Assembly: GCA_030620915.1 (NCBI GenBank)
Contig: JAUXIR010000152.1
Location: 1 to 5,268, forward strand
Source: Geopsychrobacter sp.
GTDB taxonomy: Bacteria; Desulfobacterota; Desulfuromonadia; Desulfuromonadales; Geopsychrobacteraceae
Length of the DNA stretch: 5,268 bases
Direction: 5' to 3'
The translations under genes were made by a program, and so were the position numbers. The notes beneath the pieces were generated by a model. That model made no database searches. It was not told where the DNA came from and saw only the letters and a program-made list of their open reading frames with translations. Positions 1 through 4,344 of this stretch are shown here, piece by piece (the stretch's first letter is position 1; each line of letters opens with the position of its first letter).

Positions 1-264
1 ACCGAAATGCGTTTCCCCCTCGGCGATGAAATAGTACTCGCCCGGTGCCACTTCCAGAGTAAAGGATCCATCTGCCGCAGAAGGGGCCGAGCGGTAGGGA
101 GCCTCACCCGTAAAGCTGCTTGACGCCAAGGGCCAGGCACTTATTCTGACCCCGGCCAAGCCATCACCGCCAACGGCAACCTTGCCGGCAACGGGAGCCA
201 ATGCGGCAGAAGAGACTGAGACAAAACAGAACAGCATGATTAATGCAGAAAATAATCTGGTCAT
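1..264 (-). CDS. Secreted carboxypeptidase-regulatory-like domain protein, N-terminal part (runs off window)
   Basis: The frame is open from an ATG at 264-262 to base 1, giving the first 88 residues of a longer protein. Residues 1-22 form a typical Sec signal peptide: Arg at position 3, a hydrophobic core (LFSALIMLFCFVSV), then small residues (SSAALA) suiting signal peptidase I. The mature part begins VAGKVAVGGDGLAGVRISAW, then has ADGSFTLEVAPGEYYFIAEG at about residues 64-83. This G-V-x-V...DGxFxLxVxPGxYY pattern is that of the carboxypeptidase-regulatory-like (CarboxypepD_reg/DUF4198-like) beta-sandwich, a non-catalytic extracellular domain often found at the start of larger exported proteins. 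The ribosome binding site is weak (GGGATTGG about 5 bases upstream). The gene lies 106 bases downstream of a tiny peptide gene on the same strand, with a terminator-like hairpin between them. What the rest of the protein does cannot be seen. Signal peptide and fold are well supported; function is unknown. Confidence 0.8.
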   Translation of the reverse strand, partial: MTRLFSALIMLFCFVSVSSAALAPVAGKVAVGGDGLAGVRISAWPLASSSFTGEAPYRSAPSAADGSFTLEVAPGEYYFIAEGETHFG

Positions 265-320
265 AAAATCCAATCCCAACAAAGATATCCGAACTGATCG
301 AGTATTTTAGCACAAACGAC

Positions 321-344
321 AAAAGGCCGGAAAAACCCGACCTT
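321..344 (-). terminator. Terminator-like hairpin between the peptide gene and the secreted-protein gene
   Basis: Read on the - strand, arm AAGGTCGG, a six-base loop GTTTTT and arm CCGGCCTT form an eight-base-pair stem with one G-T pair, followed by TT and then GTCGTTTG. The stem is GC-rich in its inner half and ends in a short T tract, as in a modest intrinsic terminator. It sits 26 bases after the peptide stop codon and about 57 bases before the start of the secreted-protein gene. It could end most transcripts after the peptide and let some through, or protect the 3' end of the peptide mRNA. The T tract is short, so efficiency is uncertain. Confidence 0.5.
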
Positions 345-370
345 CAGTCAATTCATACTCTTGTTTTGCC

Positions 371-427
371 TTAGCAGGGGTGAACGTTGCTGCTACCCAC
401 GACCTTAGGCTTCATGTACTTTTTCAT
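371..427 (-). CDS. 18-residue peptide, candidate RiPP precursor
   Basis: A very short gene translating to MKKYMKPKVVGSSNVHPC and ending in TAA. It is far below normal gene-calling length, but it has an ideal ribosome binding site, AGGAGG five bases before the ATG, stronger than that of most genes in the window. The peptide is basic (four Lys, no acidic residue), has no hydrophobic core, so is not a signal peptide or small membrane protein, and ends in a lone Cys. The segment YMKPKVVG fits the YxxPx(L/V)xxxG-like leader pattern seen in lasso-peptide precursors, where a PqqD-like recognition element binds the Tyr and Pro. By inference the first eight or so residues are the recognition part and GSSNVHPC the modified core. 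No maturase is visible in the window, though the gene set continues off the left edge. Alternatives are a leader peptide controlling the downstream hairpin and secreted-protein gene, or a chance ORF; the strong ribosome binding site argues against chance. Confidence 0.6.
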   Translation of the reverse strand: MKKYMKPKVVGSSNVHPC

Positions 428-629
428 CTTTGCCTCCTTGTTTTGCGGTTATTGTTCTACCGTTGTCACTCGGTCATAAAACGGAATCTGAGCTGCAAGT
501 CTACTTCTTTTGGCGGCAGATTTCCACTATTCCGGTGAAATCCTCTTATCTCGGCAATTTTAATGCAAAAAATAAACCGGCGATTTCAAAAATCAAAACT
601 TGCGCTTAGATGTGAAATAAAATAGAAAG
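428..629. other. Divergent intergenic region between the peptide gene and the nuclease gene
   Basis: This AT-rich spacer must hold the promoters of both the leftward peptide gene and the rightward nuclease gene. The best rightward candidate is TTGCGC (600-605), 17 bases, TAGAAA (623-628), a weak match that would start transcription near 635, just before the nuclease ribosome binding site. No convincing leftward promoter was found. There is an imperfect hairpin at 519-542 (GATTTCCAC facing GTGAAATC, one bulged base). The region was compared by eye with the c-di-GMP (GEMM) riboswitch consensus, common in this bacterial group, and does not match it. Confidence 0.35.
433..438 (-). promoter_or_regulatory. 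Strong ribosome binding site for the 18-residue peptide
   Basis: On the - strand the bases are AGGAGG followed by CAAAG and then ATG, a perfect anti-16S match with 5-base spacing. It is the main evidence that the peptide at 427-371 is really translated. Confidence 0.75.
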
Positions 630-640
630 ATGAAACACCA

Positions 641-646
641 AGGAGG
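641..646 (+). promoter_or_regulatory. Ribosome binding site deciding the nuclease start
   Basis: AGGAGG, continuing as GG, lies seven bases before the ATG at 654. The upstream in-frame ATG at 630 precedes this site, so a protein started there would have the ribosome binding site inside its own coding sequence and no good site of its own. This fixes the start at 654. Confidence 0.85.
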
Positions 647-653
647 GGAATCG

Positions 654-2018
654 ATGAAGAACACACCACTCATCCACCAGGGTGGCCGCTTTCAGGTCAC
701 CGGTAGCTGCCACGAACTATGCTTGGCCGATGGCTCGGGACTGCTGATCGACTGCGGCCTTGCCCAGGGCGAAGAGACGCAGGCGCCCGAAATCGATTTT
801 CCGGTCGCTCACCTGCGCGGCCTGGTCCTCAGCCATGTGCATATCGACCACTGCGGCAGACTCCCCTATCTGCTGGCGGCCGGCTTTGAGGGCCCAATCT
901 ATTGCAGCCGGCCCTCGGCATTGCTGCTGCCCGAGGTTCTGGAAGATGCCATCCGCATCGGCATCACCCGCAAGCAGCCGCTGATCGATCAATTACTGCG
1001 AAAAATAAAAAAGCAACTCTGCCCCCTCCCCTACGGCCGCTGGCAATCGAGCGGGGGCAAAACCGGTCTGAAAATTCGCCTGCAACCGGCCGGACATATC
1101 CTCGGCTCGGCCTTTATCGAGTGTGATGCCGAAACCACGGTCGGCCGGCGACGAGTTCTCTTTTCCGGCGACCTGGGAGCTCCCTATGCACCGCTGCTGC
1201 CCGCTCCCAAGGCTCCCTACCGCGCCGACCTGCTGGTGCTGGAGAGCACCTACGGCAATCGTCTGCACCAGGGACGCAAGGAGCGGCGCACACAACTGCA
1301 GACACTGCTCGAACAGGCCCTTGCTGATCGTGGTGCCATCCTGATTCCGGCTTTCTCGATCGGCCGCAGCCAGGAACTGCTCTACGAACTCGAGGAGATC
1401 ATCCACCGCAATCGATCCTGCTTCGCAGCACGCGGCCTGCCCTGGCAGGGGCTGGAGATCATCGTCGATTCGCCGCTGGCCAGCCGCTTCAACCATCTCT
1501 ACCGCAAGCTGCGCCCCTTCTGGGACGCCGAGGCGCAAAAGAAGCTGCGGGCCGGTCGCCACCCGTTAAGTTTCGAGCAGCTGACCACCATCGACAGCCA
1601 CCAGGATCATCTGAATACAGTCGGCTACCTTAAACGGCGGGCGCACCCCTGCGTGGTGATCGCCGCCTCCGGCATGTGCAGCGGCGGCCGGATCGTCAAC
1701 TACCTCAAGGCGCTGCTGGGTGATCCGCGGACCGATGTGCTATTCAGCGGCTATCAGGCCGCAGGGACGCCCGGTCGCGATATCCAGCAGTACGGCCCGC
1801 AAGGTGGCTATGTAGTTCTCGATGGACAGAAGATCGAGATCCGCGCGCAGATCCATACGCTCAGCGGCTATTCTGCTCATGCCGATCAACGCAACCTGCT
1901 TAACTTCGTTAAACGGATGAGGATTAAACCGACACATATCAGACTGGTACATGGTGAGAGGGATGCCCAGCGTGAACTGGCTGAAAAGTTCCGTGAGTTG
2001 GGGATCGGGGTTGATTGA
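654..2018 (+). CDS. Beta-CASP metallo-beta-lactamase-fold ribonuclease (CPSF73-like)
   Basis: A complete 454-residue protein of the bacterial beta-CASP family, zinc-dependent RNases related to eukaryotic CPSF73 and archaeal aCPSF1, acting in the cytoplasm on RNA. The metallo-beta-lactamase half shows motif II HVHIDH (His61, His63, Asp65, His66), motif III His148 in PAGHILGSA, and motif IV Asp173 in FSGDLG. The beta-CASP motif A acid is Glu197 in LESTYG, followed by the inserted cap domain with IPAFSIGRSQELLYEL. The C-terminal RNA-specificity (RMMBL) part holds ASGMCSGGR (338-346), SGYSAHAD (His409, motif B) and LVHGER (His433, motif C). All zinc ligands are present and length is normal, so it should be active. 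It is transcribed alone, divergent from the peptide gene. Whether it is an exo- or endonuclease, and its RNA targets, cannot be told from sequence. The composition is GC-rich, unlike the TA genes that follow, suggesting a core-genome gene. Confidence 0.93.
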   Translation: MKNTPLIHQGGRFQVTGSCHELCLADGSGLLIDCGLAQGEETQAPEIDFPVAHLRGLVLSHVHIDHCGRLPYLLAAGFEGPIYCSRPSALLLPEVLEDAIRIGITRKQPLIDQLLRKIKKQLCPLPYGRWQSSGGKTGLKIRLQPAGHILGSAFIECDAETTVGRRRVLFSGDLGAPYAPLLPAPKAPYRADLLVLESTYGNRLHQGRKERRTQLQTLLEQALADRGAILIPAFSIGRSQELLYELEEIIHRNRSCFAARGLPWQGLEIIVDSPLASRFNHLYRKLRPFWDAEAQKKLRAGRHPLSFEQLTTIDSHQDHLNTVGYLKRRAHPCVVIAASGMCSGGRIVNYLKALLGDPRTDVLFSGYQAAGTPGRDIQQYGPQGGYVVLDGQKIEIRAQIHTLSGYSAHADQRNLLNFVKRMRIKPTHIRLVHGERDAQRELAEKFRELGIGVD

Positions 2019-2103
2019 ATTGAATCCAGTCCGATACGGCACCGAAAAGAACATCACCTAAACACTCCGGCCTTTAAATACTGGAACCTTCATGAAATGC
2101 TAT

Positions 2104-2118
2104 GGTAAACTTTTTACC
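2104..2118. promoter_or_regulatory. Inverted repeat upstream of the MntA/HepT operon, possible operator
   Basis: GGTAAA, three bases, TTTACC is a perfect six-base inverted repeat 28 bases before the MntA start. It overlaps TAAACT (2106-2111), the best -10-like hexamer, with a weak -35-like TGGAAC 18 bases upstream. A repressor site over the -10 box would suit an autoregulated TA operon, but the promoter match is poor. Confidence 0.35.
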
Positions 2119-2146
2119 TGCTTGGCCATTACCAACGGAGCGCCGT

Positions 2147-2431
2147 ATGAACCAACTAATCGAAAGTCACCGTCAGCAGATACGCGACCTGGCCCGTGCC
2201 AGAGGAGCAAAAAGTATCCAGCTATTCGGATCGATGGCCAGAGACGATGCCGATCCAACAAGCGATATCGATTTTCTAGTTGAAATGAAAAAAGGACAAT
2301 CAGCCTTTGCCCTCGGTTCTCTGCTTATGGATCTTCAGGATCTGCTCGGCAGAAAAGTTGACGTTGTCACGCCCAATTCACTGCATAGTGCTATTCGGGA
2401 CAAAATCCTGAATGAGGCTACAGAACTGTGA
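2147..2431 (+). CDS. mntA: MntA-type minimal nucleotidyltransferase antitoxin
   Basis: A 94-residue minimal nucleotidyltransferase (DNA polymerase beta superfamily, MNT/NTP_transf_2). The signature is GSMARDDADPTSDID at residues 28-42: Gly28-Ser29 bind the nucleotide and Asp40 and Asp42 bind metal; the third acid is Asp72 in RKVDVVT. In characterised MntA/HepT pairs the MNT protein neutralises the HEPN RNase by adding AMP residues to a Tyr near its active site, so the antitoxin is an enzyme. The start chosen is ATG 2147, six bases after GGAG (2137-2140); the upstream ATG at 2102 has no ribosome binding site and would add 15 residues not typical of the family. The stop overlaps the HepT start in GTGA, implying coupled translation. 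All catalytic residues are present. The orientation, antitoxin before toxin, matches many members of this family. Confidence 0.92.
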   Translation: MNQLIESHRQQIRDLARARGAKSIQLFGSMARDDADPTSDIDFLVEMKKGQSAFALGSLLMDLQDLLGRKVDVVTPNSLHSAIRDKILNEATEL

Positions 2432-2766
2432 CCTCGACCGATCGTGACCAGACCTATATACTCCACATGCTTGAATGTATCGAGCGGATCAGAGATTATT
2501 CGGGAATGCAGCACGAAAAGCTACTCGAAAACTCGCTAGTCCAGGATGCAGTGCTTCGCGTAATGCAGACTATGGCTGAGTCAAGTCAGCGACTCTCTGA
2601 AAAAGCTAAATCAGCACACCCAGAGATCAACTGGCGAGGTATCGCCGGTTTTCGCAACATTCTTGTCCATGAGTATCTCGGTGGCATCGATATCGAACTT
2701 GTCTGGCAAGTCATAGAAACCGAATTACTGCCGCTTGAAGCTGCCTTGATTGACCTTAAAAGCTGA
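2428..2766 (+). CDS. hepT: HepT-type HEPN-domain RNase toxin (DUF86)
   Basis: A 112-residue, largely helical HEPN protein of the DUF86/HepT family. The catalytic motif Rx4HxY is seen as RNILVHEY, Arg76, His81 and Tyr83. In the family Arg and His cleave RNA and the Tyr is the residue AMPylated by the partner MntA, so both toxicity and neutralisation sites are intact. The start is GTG 2428, overlapping the mntA stop by four bases, with GAGG (2414-2417) ten bases upstream. No terminator-like hairpin follows it. The length is normal and no frameshift is apparent. The family call is very secure; the direct RNA target is unknown, though tRNA has been reported for relatives. Confidence 0.92.
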   Translation: MTSTDRDQTYILHMLECIERIRDYSGMQHEKLLENSLVQDAVLRVMQTMAESSQRLSEKAKSAHPEINWRGIAGFRNILVHEYLGGIDIELVWQVIETELLPLEAALIDLKS

Positions 2767-2849
2767 ATACACTCACTTCCTATCTTCTTTCCTCTCCGCG
2801 AATAGTTCTTTCTTGTGCGACTTGACACCTCCCCCCCAGCAATCCGAGA

Positions 2850-2866
2850 TAATGTCATTGACATTA
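2850..2866. repeat. Perfect 17-base palindrome
   Basis: TAATGTCATTGACATTA has eight-base arms around a single central base. It lies 83 bases after the hepT stop and 30 bases before the RAYT-associated repeat, in a spacer without genes. Its symmetry suits a dimeric regulator, but no promoter with good spacing was found next to it (TTGACA at 2822-2827 and GATAAT at 2848-2853 are 20 bases apart). It is too AT-rich, and lacks a T tract, to be a terminator. It could also belong to a transposon end. Confidence 0.4.
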
Positions 2867-2895
2867 ACCTGCATTACGGCAGTCCAGCACGGCCA

Positions 2896-2917
2896 GGGTC
2901 AAGTCCTTACTTTTGAT
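2896..2917 (-). repeat. RAYT-associated repeat, diverged inverted copy at the 3' end of the transposase fragment
   Basis: On the - strand this 22-base stretch matches the + strand copies at 3887-3908 and 4691-4712 at 19 of 22 positions (core AGTAAGGACTTGACCC versus AATAAAGACCTGACCC). It holds the last codons (Ser-Lys-Val-Arg-Thr) and the TGA stop of the transposase fragment. In that frame the other copies would read Ser-Lys-Ile-Lys-Thr-stop, so the repeat corresponds to the end of the transposase gene and the sequence just past it. Confidence 0.7.
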
Positions 2918-3183
2918 GTCTCACTGGTAACCAGACGACAGACCGTCCAATAATGCAGCCCAAGATGATCCGCCACATCCCTTTGCGAATAACTGTAGCG
3001 CTCAACGACCTCGACCATTTTTTCGTTACGTATCTGCTTCAAGGACATTGATTCCTCGGCAAACAATTCATTCAACTGGGGACGATTGATCAAGCGTTCA
3101 CTACGCTGGATTTCTGTCAGTTCTGCCCCCGTAACGCGAAATTTTCGCATCCGAGCAGAGTTTGTCCCTTGAGATCTCTCCAT
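2899..3183 (-). CDS. C-terminal fragment of a REP-associated (Y1/RAYT-like) transposase
   Basis: A 94-residue reading frame resembling the C-terminal part of REP-associated tyrosine transposases: RPQLNELF at residues 34-41, then a basic helix and a helix-turn-helix at about 65-86 (YSQRDVADHLGLHYWTVCRL), close to the family's pattern of (Y)sq(K)(E/D)VA(D)xLGxHYsTVSR. The catalytic N-terminal domain of the family, with its HxH metal motif and nucleophilic Tyr, is absent both from the frame and from the DNA upstream, which is instead the promoter of the next TA module. It is therefore probably a remnant, although the DNA-binding part is still open. The ATG at 3183 has no good ribosome binding site (AGGG only two bases away). 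A small stand-alone DNA-binding regulator is the alternative. Assignment rests on remembered family patterns, not a search. Confidence 0.6.
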   Translation of the reverse strand: MERSQGTNSARMRKFRVTGAELTEIQRSERLINRPQLNELFAEESMSLKQIRNEKMVEVVERYSYSQRDVADHLGLHYWTVCRLVTSETSKVRT

Positions 3184-3193
3184 GACCCTATCA

Positions 3194-3222
3194 TTGACGC
3201 CATCACAATCAATCGTTATGAT
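3194..3222 (+). promoter_or_regulatory. Sigma-70-type promoter of the RHH/ParE module
   Basis: TTGACG (3194-3199), a 17-base spacer and TATGAT (3217-3222) make a near-consensus promoter. Transcription would begin about 3229, leaving a leader of roughly 19 bases that includes the AGGAG (3236-3240) of the antitoxin gene. The -35 box lies 11 bases from the start codon of the leftward transposase fragment, so the fragment's own upstream region has been replaced by this promoter. Confidence 0.75.
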
Positions 3223-3234
3223 TATTTATGATTA
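3216..3234. promoter_or_regulatory. Direct repeat over the -10 box, possible RHH operator
   Basis: TTATGATTA occurs at 3216-3224 and again at 3226-3234, ten bases apart, about one helical turn. The first copy contains the -10 box and the second covers the expected transcription start. Ribbon-helix-helix antitoxins bind such phased short repeats cooperatively, so this is the likely site at which the antitoxin at 3248 represses its own operon. That is inferred from position and phasing. Confidence 0.5.
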
Positions 3235-3247
3235 AAGGAGATTAGCC

Positions 3248-3508
3248 ATGGAGACCAAAGTATTCACCGCTCATGTTCCACTGCCTCTCGCCCAAAAAGT
3301 TGACCAGATGGCAACTCGTCTGGATCGTTCGCGGGGCTGGATCATAAAACAGGCCCTTACCGCGTGGACGGAACAAGAAGAAGAACGAGATCGCCTGACC
3401 CTGGAAGCACTGACAGATGTCGATACCGGTCGTGTCATCGACCAACAGGCTGTTCAAGAATGGGCTGATAGCCTCAATAGCGACCAACCACTTCAGGTTC
3501 CGCGCTAA
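3248..3508 (+). CDS. Ribbon-helix-helix (CopG/ParD-like) antitoxin
   Basis: An 86-residue protein whose first 45 residues fit the ribbon-helix-helix fold. A beta strand, VFTAHVP (5-11), would pair with a second subunit to read the DNA major groove. Then come helix 1 (LAQKVDQMATRLD) and helix 2 (SRGWIIKQALTAWTEQEEER), with the typical turn RSRGWIIKQAL. The C-terminal half (from about 48) is acidic and probably wraps the toxin; GRVIDQQAVQEWADSL resembles the end of many such antitoxins. AGGAG (3236-3240) lies seven bases before the ATG. The stop TAA shares one base with the toxin start (TAATG), so translation is coupled. It should neutralise the ParE-like toxin and repress the promoter at 3194-3222. 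Family assignment is secure; a specific subfamily name is not. Confidence 0.88.
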   Translation: METKVFTAHVPLPLAQKVDQMATRLDRSRGWIIKQALTAWTEQEEERDRLTLEALTDVDTGRVIDQQAVQEWADSLNSDQPLQVPR

Positions 3509-3783
3509 TGGAGCTTAAATGGACCAGCAAAGGTCTGTCAGACCTGACGCGGCTCTACGATTTTCTGGCACCGGTCAAAAAACAAGCCGCAGCAAAGACC
3601 GTGCAAGCCCTGGCGACTGCACCAACCAGCCTCCTGAAGCATCCATACCTCGGTGAAAAGGTGGAAACTTTCAATCCGCGTGCTGTCCGCCGGATCCTTG
3701 TCGGTCACTATGAAATTCGTTACGAAATTCAGCAATCTACTATTTACATATTAAGACTCTGGCATACCAGAGAGGAACGCTAG
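3508..3783 (+). CDS. ParE/RelE-family toxin
   Basis: A 91-residue toxin of the RelE/ParE superfamily. It opens with MELKWTSKGLSDLTRLYDFL, the usual first strand and helix, and ends with the hallmark strands RRILVGHYEIRYEIQ (61-75) and IYILRLWHTREER (79-91). The central HPYLGEKV (45-52) with Arg58, Arg61 and Arg62 matches the conserved centre of the family. ParE members poison DNA gyrase and RelE members cut mRNA on the ribosome; sequence alone does not separate the two here, though the pairing with an RHH antitoxin favours the ParE side. It has no strong ribosome binding site of its own and depends on coupling with the antitoxin. The length is normal and the gene appears intact. Confidence 0.9.
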   Translation: MELKWTSKGLSDLTRLYDFLAPVKKQAAAKTVQALATAPTSLLKHPYLGEKVETFNPRAVRRILVGHYEIRYEIQQSTIYILRLWHTREER

Positions 3784-3885
3784 CTGGCTGACGATTTGAG
3801 TTTCACTCTTTCTCCCAGAGGATCGGTCCGTTAACTTTGCTCCAATCACATATACTTCTTAGCAGGAAATGCTACGTCCGCAGAT

Positions 3886-3909
3886 TATCAAAAATAAAGA
3901 CCTGACCCC
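3886..3909 (+). repeat. RAYT-associated repeat, first + strand copy
   Basis: These 24 bases are identical to 4690-4713 in the same orientation; the core is AATAAAGACCTGACCCC. They lie 102 bases after the ParE toxin stop and 161 bases before the third TA module's start. The flanking bases on both sides differ from those of the other copy, so the match stops sharply at the repeat. The upstream 100 bases show no trace of the transposase helix-turn-helix in the matching frame, so this is a free-standing element rather than the tail of another gene copy. Confidence 0.8.
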
Positions 3910-3965
3910 TGACATCTGCTCGAATTGTCAATTGTCAAATCTAAACGGGCTGATTCCGTCCAATC

Positions 3966-3995
3966 TTGACATGTGGTCCATAATAAGACTATATT
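3966..3995 (+). promoter_or_regulatory. Sigma-70-type promoter of the Phd/ParE-like module
   Basis: A perfect TTGACA (3966-3971), an 18-base spacer and TATATT (3990-3995) form a strong promoter. Transcription would begin near 4003, giving a leader of about 68 bases before the antitoxin ATG at 4071. It lies between the first repeat copy and the antitoxin gene, so the module carries its own promoter within the repeat-bounded segment. Confidence 0.75.
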
Positions 3996-4001
3996 TGGAC
4001 C
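3975..4001. promoter_or_regulatory. Inverted repeat over the -10 region, likely Phd/YefM operator
   Basis: GGTCCA (3975-3980) and TGGACC (3996-4001) are perfect inverted arms with centres 21 bases apart, two helical turns. They enclose the spacer and the -10 box TATATT. Phd/YefM antitoxins repress their own operons by binding inverted repeats overlapping the promoter, so this is the expected place for such an operator. The role is inferred. Confidence 0.55.
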
Positions 4002-4070
4002 GAGCGATATATTGCCAACCCTTACACCGCACGGTAAACAGCATAATAATGTTGACGATGGAGGCACAGC

Positions 4071-4340
4071 ATGAAACTTGCCAGCCAAATCAAACCTATC
4101 AGTTACCTGAAGGCTCATGCTGCAGAAATCGTCCGTAATCTTGGCGACCTGCGCGAACCACTCATTATTACTCAAAACGGTGAAGCCAAGGTAGTCGTAC
4201 AGGACATTAAGAGCTATGAACAGACCCAGGAAACCATGGCTCTTTTAAAAATTCTTGCACTCGGTAACCGTCAAATCGAGGAAAACAAGATCCAGCCCGC
4301 TGCCGACGTCATCAAAAACATTCGTGATCGACAAGGATGA
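4071..4340 (+). CDS. Phd/YefM-family antitoxin
   Basis: An 89-residue antitoxin of the Phd/YefM family. The N-terminal DNA-binding and dimer part is easy to recognise: IKPISYLKAHAAEIVRNL (7-24), followed by EPLIITQNGEAKVVVQDIKSYEQ (29-51), the family's central 'TxNGxxxAVLxxxxxYE' pattern. The C-terminal part (from about 52), KILALGNRQIEENKIQPAADVIKNIR, is the helical tail that would bind and neutralise the toxin. GGAGG (4060-4064) lies six bases before the ATG. The toxin starts four bases after the stop, so the two form one operon. The family match is strong over the full length, and the gene appears intact. Confidence 0.92.
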   Translation: MKLASQIKPISYLKAHAAEIVRNLGDLREPLIITQNGEAKVVVQDIKSYEQTQETMALLKILALGNRQIEENKIQPAADVIKNIRDRQG

Positions 4341-4344
4341 CCCA

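Noticed and set aside
371..427. Selenocysteine-containing peptide
   Set aside because: The stop codon after the final Cys is TAA, not TGA, and no UGA lies inside the frame.
440..560. c-di-GMP (GEMM) riboswitch upstream of the peptide gene
   Set aside because: The conserved GEMM core and tetraloop-receptor segments are not present on the - strand; only a short imperfect hairpin is seen.
630..653. Upstream ATG at 630 as the start of the nuclease
   Set aside because: It lies before the AGGAGG at 641-646, which is at perfect distance from the ATG at 654, and has no ribosome binding site of its own.
993..1562. 189-codon - strand frame inside the nuclease gene
   Set aside because: It is a shadow of a GC-rich gene; the + strand frame has all family motifs.
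2102..2146. Longer MntA starting at ATG 2102
   Set aside because: No ribosome binding site, extra residues not family-like, and it would run through the inverted repeat; ATG 2147 has GGAG at six bases.
3923..3938. Tandem AATTGTC duplication downstream of the first repeat copy
   Set aside because: Only two seven-base units; too short to interpret as an operator or an insertion footprint.
3869..4138. 89-codon + strand frame across the intergenic region
   Set aside because: It translates the repeat, the promoter and part of the antitoxin gene out of frame and resembles no protein.
3888..4175. 95-codon - strand frame over the third module's promoter
   Set aside because: It covers a strong promoter and part of a certain gene, lacks a ribosome binding site, and the sequence looks random.
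4255..4344. Longer toxin starting at ATG 4255
   Set aside because: The extra 30 codons are an out-of-frame reading of the antitoxin gene; ATG 4345 follows AAGGA and gives the normal family start.
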